NCBI RefSeq assembly: GCF_019578655.1
Contig: NC_063262.1
Coordinates: 9,927,582-9,991,581 of the forward strand
Reading direction: 5' to 3'
Source: Ricinus communis
Taxonomy: Eukaryota > Streptophyta > Magnoliopsida > Malpighiales > Euphorbiaceae
DNA length: 64,000 nucleotides
Under the pieces are notes generated by a model. The model ran no database searches and was not told where the DNA came from. It was given only the letters and a program-made list of their open reading frames with translations. The stretch's first letter is position 1. Each line of letters opens with the position of its first letter. The translations under genes and the position numbers were made by a program. Of this stretch, positions 11,194-22,930 are shown one piece after another.

Positions 11194-12384
11194 GGAATTT
11201 TCATTATATATCAAATGTTGCATTTGGTCTGTGAAAGCAAAAACCTAAATTTCCATTTCTTCCTCTCCCTCCCTCGTCGACATCTCCTTCTCCCTCCCAT
11301 ACGCCTCCCATTTTCGGCCACCATTCACCACCTGAAGGTTGGTATAAGCCAACCTTGATGTTACTAGCTCGTCCCTACCGTCGGTTTCGCTTGAAGCTGT
11401 CGAAGGAGTAGTGTTTTAAGGGAGGAGCTACCGCCCTCCTTATTGCCACTACAGAATCGCTACCTTGCCACCATCCATTGCTCCACCTAACGCCAGAAAC
11501 AACTTCCTTGTCTTTCTTCCTCCCATGACAATGGTGTACACGTCTCACTGGAGCAGCAACTTTTTGACGTGATTCGGTGTTTTTCGGCAAGATTTAGGCT
11601 AGGTGTTTTCAAACTCTTCACATCTCAAGCTTTGCGTGAGCATCTTGGATTCAAATTTCGACACCATTGAGTATACCGGCTTTCGGGCCTAGTGTTCTCT
11701 TTACTGGCGTAATTATGGGTTTTCATCTGGGTATAAATTTATTTGGACCCAAAAAAATATATAATATAATTAGCAAATATTTCATTTATTAATTATTAAT
11801 TATAAATAATTTAATTTAATTTAATTAATTAATAGCTTAATTATAAAATATTATATATTCATTATTGTGATTAATTGTTATTCAATATTGTCATAAATAC
11901 TTAGTCATGAATAATTAAATTACATATCAAAAAAATTATTTGTGAGTTGATTATGGATTGAATAATTAAGTTGGGTTTGATTCTTAACTGTGATGCGTTG
12001 TAGAGAAATAATGCGAATGTGGGTGATTTGACTCCTGTTAAATTTTTAATGGTTATTAGAAGTGTCTTAACAGGTTTTGGACCCGTTATAAAGGGTTAAA
12101 CGTCTGTATTTTAAAGGAGGTCCTACATAATTTTTGATAGAATTTCTAAGTCGGGATAGTCTGGATTTTCAGGCGGTCTAATTCTAAGAGTTTAGTCCTA
12201 GGATTAATTATATAATATTTTATTAATTAAAAATTATTTCCATGAATAGATAAGTCGATGGTTCAGCCAACTCCGCCAGAGGTGTAAGAGCAGCTAGAAG
12301 ATTCGGCAGAACTATAACTTAAAGTTATATAGGTAATTGTGCATATGTCATATATCATTACTTAAATGCAACATTATTTGATTA

Positions 12385-12432
<48 letters not shown>

Positions 12433-13260
12433 TTCATTATTATCATTTTTATTATTATTAATATTATGGTATTTGATTTACTGTTATTTTACTATTATCA
12501 TTATTACTACTATCATAAAAACTACAAATTAAATTCTATGTCCGCAATATAATCGAATACTATTTAATTTTAATATTTAATATTAAACTGAATAAGATGA
12601 TTAGCCGTGATTCATGTTACTTTAATTATCATTGATGCTATAATCTTAATATAACTCGGCATGAGGATGGTAGTAGAACATATCACCTAATGGGTTATAT
12701 TAGGATTGTGTGTGCACCGGTATAAATCAAAGATAAGTAACAAAGGTATAATCGTGTGATGTGTCCTACTTGAGTATAGCTCTCTCGGCTTACGGAATTT
12801 AGAATTGCTAGAGAAAAGGTCCCTAGTCGAGCATAGCTCTCTAGGCGACGACTGTATTGGTAATTAAGTGACCAGATTGGACTTAAGAATTTTAGTGAAG
12901 CTTTGCTCTCAAGACATCAGTCTTATTGGAAACAAGATAACCCATTGGTTGATAGAGTTGGAATATAAGGTTCTACTGATGTTTTCCTCCTGTATCTATT
13001 AAAAATTAGAATTTTAAAACTAATGACATGACACGTGATTTATTTATTCTATAATAATTTATATTTTTTAAAATAATTATTTTAGTATGATGGTTGCATT
13101 ATTTTCGGATTATATATTTTAACTCACTATTGAGATTGAAAATTTAATTTCTTAGGTGACAGTTAGGTCTTCTGCAATTTCTCTTTTTGACAACCCGACT
13201 TTTTCCTTCCTCAGGCTCAATGTAATTGTTTTTCATTGTACTCTTAGCTATTTGAATCTC
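11194..13260. other. Non-coding DNA resembling retroelement or LTR sequence
   Basis: 11250-11720 is a C-rich, gene-like patch without a supported protein. 11720-13260 is AT-rich with islands such as the repeated phrase gagcatagctctcta/gagtatagctctctc at 12773-12843, which I associate with LTR-type repeats in dicots. No paired LTR, PBS or coding domain is visible, so the class is unknown. Confidence 0.3.
12384..12431. repeat. (ATT)n microsatellite
   Basis: A long, nearly perfect ATT run, followed by a degenerate ATT/ATC-rich zone to about 12515. Confidence 0.9.
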
Positions 13261-14128
13261 TAGATACTTCGCAATATTTATTTTAATACTTATTATTATG
13301 ACTAGCATGTTAAACTATTTAATGATATGGTAACCAAATACGTTGATGTAGTCATATATCATTATAAATATATGGAGTAACTATGTTTGATGATATAAAT
13401 ATCTGACATATAAATATTTGATTATTTGTAAGCGCAATATCTAACATGTTGGATATAAATATATTTTAGTTAAATTATTAATTAGTCAGGTTTGCTATCA
13501 GTTTTAATGGCCTTACGCCTATCCATTTTCAAACGCCCGTCACAGGCCCACAAATCGGGTCGTAACAAGTTATCGGCTCCTCTCCAATGGCTATGCCAAC
13601 ACTCTCTTACTAAACTTAATGGCCAAATCTGCTTAACAGCAGTATTGACAAGACGATCCACCAAAAAAAGAATTAATTGCAAAAGTAAGTTTGAAATGAA
13701 TAACAGCACGAGGAGTGCTAAGCACTTTCTCTTTGTTACCTTATTTTTACTTTCTCTTTATAAATAAGACATGTATCATATTTTAAAATTAATATAACTA
13801 TATTAAATAAGATAAATGACAATGGCACTTTTATAATACTCTCAAAATATTAGGATTTTCTTTTTAAAAATATTAGAATTTTCTTATTTGATTCTACCAT
13901 GCTAACTTACTTTTATTGTATATTTCTTATTTTTATTTCAACACCTTATTGATATCTTCAAATAGATTGCTAATTAAGAAATTTTATACTTTATTAATAA
14001 TGGAATGCTTGTTTTTATATGAAATAATTATATTCACAAAATTGAGGTTTAATTTTTTTAAGATTTTATATTTTTAATTGATTAAAAAAATTTATCAAGA
14101 TAACTTTTGAATTCTAAATTTACAGTCT
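13261..14128. other. Gene-free stretch with one GC-richer island
   Basis: The island at 13495-13690 stands out from AT-rich surroundings and has open frames on both strands (for example 13482-13709 minus), but I recognise no protein. It may be a transposon scrap. Confidence 0.35.
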
Positions 14129-14652
14129 TAGATTATATTTGGTAGAGTGTAATGGAATATAATATAATCAATTAATATAATAAAATCAAAAAAGTAATGG
14201 AATGTAATATATTCATATTCCATTATTATGTTTGGTTATAACAAAAAATATATGTAATGTAATATAATTGTAATTTTTATTTTAATATTTAATTTATTTA
14301 TAACAATTGATATAGAACTAACATATTAAACTTACTTTTTAAAAATGTCATTGGTTGCCGGAATCTAGTCATTGGTCGCCAGAAATTGGTCACTAGTCAC
14401 CGAATGGTGGTGGTTGAAGGTATTTAAATTATATTGATAAAAAATAAAATAAATAAAATAAAAATATTGTAATTAATCCTTATTATATAGATTTTTTTGT
14501 GTATTAAGCATTATATCAAATTAATGATACTTGATTATATGATTTAATTATTATTGTATTACATAAATATTATTAATAAATAAAATAATGAAGCATGGAA
14601 TATATGGTGATCCCATTACATGTTTCATTAGATCCTGCCAAACATAGTCTTA
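14129..14652. mobile_element. Probable hAT-like MITE
   Basis: The ends are imperfect inverted copies: TAGATTATATTTGGTAGA on the left and, read from the right, TAAGACTATGTTTGGCAGG. Both continue into AATGGAA/AATGAAA-like sequence. The middle has the GGTCGCC/GGTCACT words common in such plant elements. I could not confirm a target duplication. Confidence 0.45.
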
Positions 14653-14765
14653 ATATTATTTATATTATTTCTTTCTGTTTGTAGAGTCAATAAAATACTA
14701 CTCTAACCCGATGATATTTCAAGATACACTTTTAAAGACATCATTAACTTCAAGATCTTAAATTC

Positions 14766-15910
14766 TATAATTCTAGAGGCAACCAAAAGGGGGAGGAGGC
14801 GAATTGGTTGAAATCAAAAATCAAAAACTAAAACTAAGCAAGAAGAGAATCAAGCACAAACACACAACACAATGATTTTATAATGGTTTAGCCAATACTT
14901 GCTTACATCTACTCCTCAAGAATCCTATTAAGATTTTCATTATCAAATATAATTACAACCTAACTCTATTTGAGCTTTTTTTCACAAGGTTAAAAATAAA
15001 TCCAAATATTTTTCCAAGATTCACACTCTAGCCCAATCTTAAATCTTTAAAGTAAGATGAAATTAATGAATATATTTACGTTATTTAGAGTTAATACAAA
15101 TGATGGCTCAAAATAATTGCTCTTTCTTCCCCTATAAGTGTTTAAAGTGAAGCTTTTGTAGTTCTAAGTGAAATAAAGACGTTGGGGCTTCAATAAATGC
15201 AAAAATAGCCGTTTTAACAATCTTCATAAATGCAGCTTTACGAGTGGGGATCTTCCTTCATGCCATGAAGTTTCGGTGCAAAAAAAAAGACTAAAAATTC
15301 TAAAACCCGTCATGGGCGTGAACAAAAGTACACGGCCGGAAAAACCTGATTTCAAGACTGGAGACTTTGGTTTACAACTGAGAATACCTTATTTCACGGT
15401 TGGGAACTTTGACCGTGAAGCCTTCTATGGTTTCTGTGAATTTGGAAAGGAACATTCTTCACGGGCATAAGGGTTCATGGCCGTGAATACTCTTTTTCAC
15501 AACTGGGAAGATTGTTCATGGCCGTAAATCTTCAACTTCACGGCTGAGAAAGCTGACCATGAATCCTTATATGGTTTTTTTTATATTTAGGGAGGTAAGT
15601 TTTTTCACGGGCATAAATTCTGGTTCATGGCCGTGAAACTTCACATTCACGGTTGGGAAGCCTACCTGTGAATGCTACTGTTGCTTTTGTCTTTGAGCTG
15701 TAAGATCTTCACGGGTGAGAACTTTATTTCACAATTAGAAAATTAAGATTCACAAGCATGAAGAAAAGTTCACAGGCGTGAATCTATATTGTTCTAAGAA
15801 GATCGAAGATTTTTGGTTTTTCTTGCCTTACACATAAACACAATTAAAATTTTTAGATATACTTATTATTTGTGACCATCAAAATATGTTTAATAACCCT
15901 CAAGGTTTAA
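14766..15910 (-). repeat. 3' LTR of the SIRE-like copia element
   Basis: 14766-15480 matches 22931-23722 in order, for example aagaagagaatcaagcacaa, cttgcttacatctactcct and aattacaacctaactct. It extends about 430 bases further, to the PPT, than the truncated 5' LTR. The part 15300-15790 is crowded with TTCACGG/CCGTGAA words (see findings). The outer end is set by the PPT; the inner end is approximate. Confidence 0.75.
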
Positions 15911-15922
15911 CTTCTCCTTTCT
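15911..15922 (-). other. Polypurine tract
   Basis: The minus strand reads AGAAAGGAGAAG directly before the 3' LTR and after GTCACCATC. A second G-rich run, AGGGGGAG, lies at about 15968-15975. This arrangement is usual in SIRE-type elements. Confidence 0.6.
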
Positions 15923-16218
15923 GATGGTGACAAACAACCAATTTAAAAGGATAAAGCAATGGAGAATCTCCCCCTAAATAAAATAGTTTACGCAATAACA
16001 ATAAAAAAAAACTATTAACAATAATTGTCATAAGGTACCACTTGAAACCCCATTTGAGACAAAATTTGAAATTTATAATTAATAAATAAAGGTATAAAAG
16101 AGACATAAGCCAAAAGAAAAGACAAAGAAAGCAAATAAACTAATATAAAGAAATGTTTCCAAAGCACTAAAAGCTACAAACATGAAATGTTTGAAAGTTA
16201 GCAAAACAAGATTAAGAA

Positions 16219-17158
16219 CTATGGTAGACTAAAGAATTGCTTCTTAATAAAAGTTACATTGGCTTGAAGAGTATTGTATTTACCTTCCAAGCAATCAAAT
16301 CGAGCATCCAATTCCTCAAACTTGGCATCAAATTTAGCATCAAAATGGGTAATGATTTGTTGTACCCAAGAGTTAGAAGGAGACAAAAAAGATTCACTAA
16401 ACACATGGCTTCTTAGACGCTTCCAAGTAGAATCACCACAGCCTTGCCTAAACTCATCTAAGTCTTGTTGTTCCCAAATATGTCCTTCATTAGCATTAAG
16501 AAAGCGATACTCATTAAGGGCAACTTCCTTGTTCCCTTCCATTTAGTTAATCTAGAGAGATCGATAGCCATATTCTCACTAACTTTGAGTTGCTTAAATC
16601 CATACTCCTTAGGATTAAAACACACAAGGACAAGGGCAATCTTAGTGACTAAACTCCATATGACAATGTCACTCATTTTCTTTTTGTGCAATTGAGTACA
16701 ATTGATCCACAAGATATTGACTATATGCAACACGCTTATTGTTTTCCATACACTAAAGAAAAATAATTTGGTTTTCCTTAGCCGAACCATTACACTTACC
16801 TATACTATAAATTGAAAATGACATAAACCTATGAATGTATTTATAGATAGGAGCCTTTAGTAGTTTTAACATCTCAAGTACCACTAGTGGCGAGGGATTG
16901 CCAAGCACAACCTGGGGTGAATTCTACAATTTCTCACTCTTAGAGAGCTTTCTCATAAGTCAAACTAAAAATTGTAGTAAATGAAAAGGCAATGGGGATT
17001 TTCTCCTCACTATCTAATTGAAAGGATATGTTACCATTTGATTTCAATTCAATGGTAGAAAGAAATTCTAGGGTGAGTTCCCTATAGGTGTCTTCCCTAA
17101 CAATCACAAAACTTGTCCATCCATTCCTAGTTAGCATATCAACCATTTTCTTTTTCAA
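16219..17158 (-). pseudogene. Extra 3' coding region of the SIRE-like element (ORF3-like), broken
   Basis: Between RNase H and the PPT lie three open pieces on the element's strand: 16940-17158, 16458-16790 and 16219-16542. The first contains GWTSFVIVRE and YRELTLEFLST, which resemble the plant-transposon ORF1/Athila-type domain (pattern GWT.F...R...Y..LTLEFLS). The last piece has the heptad-like FDAKFDAKFEELDARFD, suggesting a coiled coil. SIRE elements often carry an extra, env-like or captured ORF here. The role is unknown; domain similarity is judged by eye. Frame breaks separate the pieces. Confidence 0.45.
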
Positions 17159-17956
17159 GCATAGCTTTGCTACGGAATCCCAAAAAAATCTTCTAGAGAA
17201 AGTGATAGTCCTAGTTTCAGATAGGCATACTTTTTCTTGTGATTTTCATTAAGTAAAGAAACCACATGGTCCACATATTTCATCGATTTCTCCTTCTTAG
17301 AGATAGTTTTGAATCTCTTCGCAATTGAAGAGAAGAGAGAAGAGAAATTAGGGATTTTAATTTGAGAGAGGAGAGAAAAAAAGGGATTTCAAAAATTTAA
17401 AGTGAGAGATTCTCAAAATGAGTGAGTTTCTGAGAAAAAGATGTTATTTGACATAAAATGTGTTGGAATGGCGAGGTTTTAGAGAAAGAAAGTGGATTTG
17501 AGCATTTTTTAAATAGCCATTATGTTTTAATATTGTAGAAATCGTAGCATTCATAACCATGAAAAATGATTCACAGTTTTGAAGGCTGGAATTCATAGAT
17601 GGGACGCCAATCCATAAAGACTAGGATTCACGAATGGGACGCCACCGTGAAATCTACTGCCAAAATCTGTTTGATTCAAAACTATCTTCATGGCTGTGAA
17701 TAAAAATTCACGATTGTGAAGTTCCCAACTTCACAGGTGGGAAAAATTATTCCGAGCCGTGAAAAAGAGTAAAAATATAAGTTTTTAAAAGGTTTTAAAA
17801 CACATTTCAAACAAGTCTAAGCTTAGATTAGGCTTCATTGGAATTAATATATGCTAAGAATATACCATACAAGAGTGCCAAATATATATGAAGAAATATA
17901 TAAACACTCAAGGTTCACAATATTTAAAGTAATTAATCAAGGAAAGCACAAGCAAA

Positions 17957-18613
17957 TCATAAATAACTGCCACTAATTATATTGATTTCCCTTTTAATCA
18001 AATTCACACGCTCTTCATTAAGAGATGTGGTGAAGATGTCCAGAAGTTGATGTGTTGTATCAATAAATTCTAATACAACGTCACCATTATGTATATGATC
18101 ACACAAGAAATGATGCCTAATGTCTATATACATGGTCTTAGAGTGTTGGATAGGATTATTAGAAATGTTTATGACACTTGTATTATCACATTTGATGGAA
18201 ATCTGATCAAGTGAAACTTTAAAGTTTAAGAATTGTTGTTTAATCCAAAGCACTTGAGTGCGACAACAACCAGCACCTATATATTCAGCTTCAGCCATAG
18301 ATAAGGTAACTGAATTTTATTTCTTGCTAAACCAATAAATAAGGAAATTTTCTAGGAATTGGCAAGTACTAGAGGTACTATTTCTATCTTGGATGCAACC
18401 CACATAATCCACACTCGTATAACTAACAAATTTCAATGCATTACCCTTAGGATAGCAAAGACCTAAATGCAATATGCCAACAAGATATTTTAAAATTCTT
18501 TTTACTGTAAGCAAATTAGATTCTTTAGGATAAAATTGAAACTGAGCACATAAATACATATCAAACATGATATTCAGTTTATTAGCAGTAACGTAAAGAA
18601 GACTACCAATCAT
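17957..18613 (-). pseudogene. Copia RNase H region
   Basis: Two open pieces, 18317-18613 and 17957-18298, together cover the usual copia RNase H: MIGSLLYVTANK..IMF at the start, LKYLVGILHLGLCYPKG, the S.VDYVGCIQDR.STS block, then AEAEYIGAGCCRTQVLWIKQ, and DIRHHFLCDHI with FTTSLNEE near the end. A TAA and a frame step near 18300-18316 separate the pieces. Inactive. Confidence 0.8.
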
Positions 18614-19600
18614 ACCTCAATATTTCTTCCTACAAATTAGCTTACCACGTTTATCCTTATCAAGTTTGATAGTTGTGCTCATGGGAGTCTTGCTTGGCTT
18701 TGCTCCTTCCATGCCAAACTTTTTAAGAAACTCCTTGGTGTACTTTGCTTGATTGATGAAGATGCCCTCATCACATTGCTTAATTTGATGTCCAAGAAAG
18801 TATTAGAGCTTACCTATTATGCTCATCTCAAACTCACTTTGCATATAGTTAGAAAACTCATCACACAAGCATTCATCAGTAGCACTAAATAGCATTTCAT
18901 TGATATTTATTTGTATAATTAACATATCATGCTTATGCTTTTTAATAATAAGAGTTGTGTCAACATTTTCTTTTTAAAAAAAATCATTTGACAAAAGAAA
19001 TGAGCTTAATCTCTCATACCAAGCTCTATGAGCTTGTTTCAAACCATATTGTAACTTAAAATCATGATTTGATAATTCATGATTCTCAAATTCAAGAGTT
19101 TGCTCAATATATACTTTCTCGTCAACATAACCATTTAGAAAAGCACTTTTTAACATCCATTTAAAAATAATTTGAAATTCATATGAGATGCATATGTAAG
19201 CAATAATCCAATGGCTTCTAACCTTGCAATGGGGGCAAAGATTTCAACATAATATATTTCTTCTTCTTGGTTATAACCCTTAGCTACTATCCTAGTCTTA
19301 TTCCTAGTAATGGTACCATCTTCATCAAGTTTGTTTCTAAACACATATTTGATACTAATAATAGGATAATCCTTAGGCTTAGAAACTAATTGCCAAAACT
19401 TATTTCTCTCAAATTATGTGATCTTTAGGGTCTTGATTGGCCTTTAATGTATTACTTGGCAGGCAATCCAATCCCAACAATTATCAATTTCATTAATAGA
19501 CTTTGGCTCAACTTGAGAGATAAATGTTAAATTAATGATGTTTCTAAAAGAAGATCTAGTAGTTACCCTTTTTGATGGTTTACTAATGATGTGATCTTTG
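18614..19600 (-). pseudogene. Copia reverse transcriptase, catalytic box lost
   Basis: Open pieces at 19150-19344 and 18974-19156 show RNKLDEDG, NKTRIVAKGYNQEE, FAPIARLEAI, then SAFLNGYVDEKVYIEQ and YGLKQAHRAWYERL, all standard copia reverse transcriptase blocks. Near 18900-18930, where the family has YVDD, hand translation gives INEM, so both catalytic Asp residues are gone. Several stops interrupt the frame. Confidence 0.8.
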
Positions 19601-19912
19601 GGTTGATCCTTCTTGAATTACCAATCTATATTAAGGTTGGCTAGGAGGCATCACTTCCACTTCCACTTTATAGGGCTCCATGTCTATTTCTCCTCTTTGA
19701 TCCTTATTTGAAGTGATAACTTGTTATTAAGTTGAGGGAGTGTCAAAGACATCTACATCATTATCAATAACAACTACAATTATTATATCAAGTGAATTAG
19801 ACTCATCAAATACAATATACATAGACTCTTCAACAACTTGAATTCTCTTATTATGGATCCTATAAGATTTATTAGTTGCAGCACACCTCAAAAATATATC
19901 CTAATCAGTTTT

Positions 19913-20800
19913 TTAGTCAAATTTTCCAAGGTTGCCCTTAGTATTTAATATGTAGCATTTGCAACTAAATACTTTTAAATATGAAATCTTAGGTTTTCTA
20001 GTATTCCAAAGCTCATAAGGAGTTTCATTCAAAATAGGTCTAATATGAACACGGTTTGCAATATAATAAACAGTATTGACGGCAAAGTACTTAAGAAGAT
20101 TGTACTCATTGAGCATGGTTCTAGCCATCAATACCAATGTCCTACTCTTCCTTTCAACAACCCCATTTTGTTGAGGTGTCCTAGGAGAAGACAAGTTGTG
20201 TGAGATGCCCATTTATTCACAAAAGGTTTTAAAACTTTCATTTCAAATCTTTTCTATGATCACTTCTAATAGAAGAATTTTAAAACCCTTAATTTTGAGT
20301 TCTTTTTGAAATTCTTAAAAATATTTCAAACCTTTTGGCTACCTAAGTGTATCTAGAATAATCATCTACAATCACAAATGCATATTACATACCACCTAAG
20401 CTAGCAACTCTATAAGGTCCAAATAAATCCATATGCAAAAGTTGAAGAGGTTTAGAGGAAATTATCTTGTTTTTGGCCTTGAAAGAGCTCTTGTGTTGCT
20501 TGCTCATTTAACATACTCCACATACTTTGTCTTTATTGTATTTGACTTTTGAAAGGCCAATGACATGCTCTCTTTATACAAATCTCCAATGAGCTCCATG
20601 CTAGTATGCCTAAGTCTTATATGCCACATCCAAGAGTCATCATTTAAAGTTATAAGCACTCAACTTTTTGATTAGTCAATTCAGCAAGGTCAACCATGTA
20701 TATATTGTTAATCCTTTCCTATTTTACACAACTTCTTTCTCATTCCTTCGGGTGATAGAAAAATTTTAATGGTTAAAGGTTACATTGTATCCTTTATCAC
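19913..20800 (-). pseudogene. Copia integrase, broken
   Basis: The open piece 19913-20212 contains SPRTPQQNGVVERKSRTL, whose Glu is the third residue of the D,D-35-E triad, then NETPYELWNTRKP and VFSCKCYILN. Upstream, in other frames, are LLHMDLFGP (first Asp) and FVIVDDYSRYT (second Asp), with stops between them. A Cys pair near 20520 may be left from the HHCC finger. Confidence 0.75.
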
Positions 20801-20830
20801 ATAGTTGATTAATACTCAAAAGATTGTGTT

Positions 20831-21049
20831 TCAAACTATCAACATATAACACATTGTTGATAGAGGAAGAGTCTTTCTTACCAATTTTAAAATGCCAATA
20901 GTCTTACCTTTGGCATTATCTCCAAAGGTTACTTTACCTTTACTTTTCATCTCAAGGTGTGAGAAGAGATATGGATTGTCCGTCATGTGTCTTGAGCAAC
21001 CACTATCAAGGTACCACTTGTTCTCATTTGTGGTACTCTTAAAATACAC
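20831..21049 (-). pseudogene. Copia aspartic protease region
   Basis: The open piece begins near YFKST and contains WYLDSGCSRHMTDN, the copia protease active site (DSG) with its usual flank, then KVTFGDNAKGKTIG. It ends in a frame break before integrase. Confidence 0.8.
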
Positions 21050-21417
21050 CTACAAAATAAATAATTCACTTCTTCTTACGTACCCAAATAAGTCTTTTAT
21101 TGTTAGTCTTTGATGTATTTCCAAATAGGTGACAAAAATGGCTCATCCTTATTGGACACTTAAGCAAGTGACATCTTTAAGATGATGATTATGTTAATGC
21201 ATATGCCCATTGCTCAAAGGTCTAGAATATAAGTGTTTATGATCATGCTTCATCCTATGTTGTGAGGCTTTAGAGTTTTAAACTCCTTACATTTGCCTTC
21301 CTTGACCACTAGCACTTTTGGGTTGGGTTTTAAGTGGTGGAGCTTAAGCCTCTCTAGGTTTAAAGCTAGAAGCTCCTTTGCTGGATTTGGAGAAAGATGT
21401 AAGAAAATCTTATAGTT

Positions 21418-22870
21418 TTATAAAAATTGTTTTGTTCTTACTAGAAAAAACATATACAAATCCCGAACATTTATTAAATCATCAAGTTTTTCTTTGCCTT
21501 TTGTAAACTTAACAAGTTGAGAGTTTATTTTTAAAAGCTCATTTTTCAAATCTTTATAGCACTTCAAGCTTTCAATGGTTAAGTCCTCATTGAGTTTAAT
21601 CACTTTCTTATGTTCTATAAGTGCCACTTTTCCTTTAGATAAACATTCTTTTAAAGATTTAGTCAACTCTACATTAGATTTGAAAAGTGAACTAATTTCA
21701 AGTTTCAAATCATCAATACTTTTTTCAAGTTCATTTACCTTGTTTTTTTTAAAAATTTCTTTAAAACTATTTAATCATACTTATGCATGGTAATATCACA
21801 CATCTCAACAAATTCATCATGTAAGGGAGTTAAAGTCAATTACCTCATCATTTATAGGTTCCTCTATTGCCAAGTAGCAAAAATCTGCCACTTCATTCTC
21901 ACTTGAGCCATTATCATCCTCGAGTTCATTAGTCCTCCCAAGTAGCTTTGTTTCTTGGGATACTTTTTGAGCTTGGACAATCCATTTTGATGTGACCCGA
22001 TTTATTTCAAATAAAGCATATAAAGGATTTCTTTTTGTTGTTATCATGCTTCTTGATTGGTTTGCCAAACTTCTCCTTCACAAGAATGCTTATAAGCTTC
22101 TTGAAAATGAGAGAAGGTCCTCATTATAGTCATCACTATAATCACTCTCACTATCACTAGAGATGACTTTCTTGGCCTTGAGAGTAATTGACTCTTTCTT
22201 TTCTTCCTTGAATTCCTTAGCAATTTCATAGGTAAGGAGTTTGCCAATAAGGAGATCAGTAGAAAAGGTAGAGAGGTTGTTTGCTTCCTCAACTAAGTTG
22301 ACATTTGATTCCCACTCTTTTCGAAGAAGAATTATCAAAATCTTGTTATTGATTTCTTCAAGTTGATACATCTTGCCAAACTTCTTCAAGGCATTGATGA
22401 TACTCATGAGCCGACTATACATTTTAAAAACTTTCTCATTTAGCTCCATTTAGAATATCTCATATTTATGTGCCAAGATTTGGATTTTCTTGATCTTGAC
22501 TGGAGTTATTCCTTTATGTTTGTTGGCTAAAGAATCCTAAATCTTCTTTGTGAAAAGATAATGCTCAGCTCCACCATACTCTTCCCTAGATAGAGCACAA
22601 TAGAGGATGTTCACAGTCTTTCTATCCCTTGAATAAAGCTTTCTTTTTTCTGAAGACCATTCCATCTTTTTCTTGAGCATTTCAATACCATTCTTATTCT
22701 TTGTTGGAAGAGATATCCCTTCTTCTACTATATCTGATAAGCAAATTTCATCAATTTCAAGGGATATCTTCATACAATTCTTCCAATATGGATAGTCAGT
22801 TCCATCAAAGAAGGGAGGCCTATTGAATGCTTGACCCTTTCCATCATGGTTGGATGTGGTTTCCTAAAAC
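21418..22870 (-). pseudogene. Copia gag with damaged zinc knuckle
   Basis: Pieces at 22537-22773, 22090-22449, 21817-22068 and 21418-21708 follow the SIRE gag layout: an N-terminal region with PPFFDGTDYPYWK near 22820, the capsid-like block with NKILIILLRKEWESNV, an acidic Ser-rich linker (ISSDSESDYSDD), a zinc knuckle, and a coiled-coil tail (LKECLSKGKVALIEHKKVI). At about 22000 the knuckle reads C-F-I-stop with GH and C following, so the second Cys codon is TGA. Confidence 0.75.
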
Positions 22871-22916
22871 CTTTACTTCAAGATGAGGATTAAATCTTTA
22901 ATTAAAGAACGCTAAA

Positions 22917-22928
22917 GCTCTAATACCA
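22917..22928 (-). other. Primer binding site (tRNA-Met type)
   Basis: The minus strand reads TGGTATTAGAGC, one base off the tRNA-iMet complement TGGTATCAGAGC, two bases inside the 5' LTR. Confidence 0.8.
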
Positions 22929-22930
22929 AA

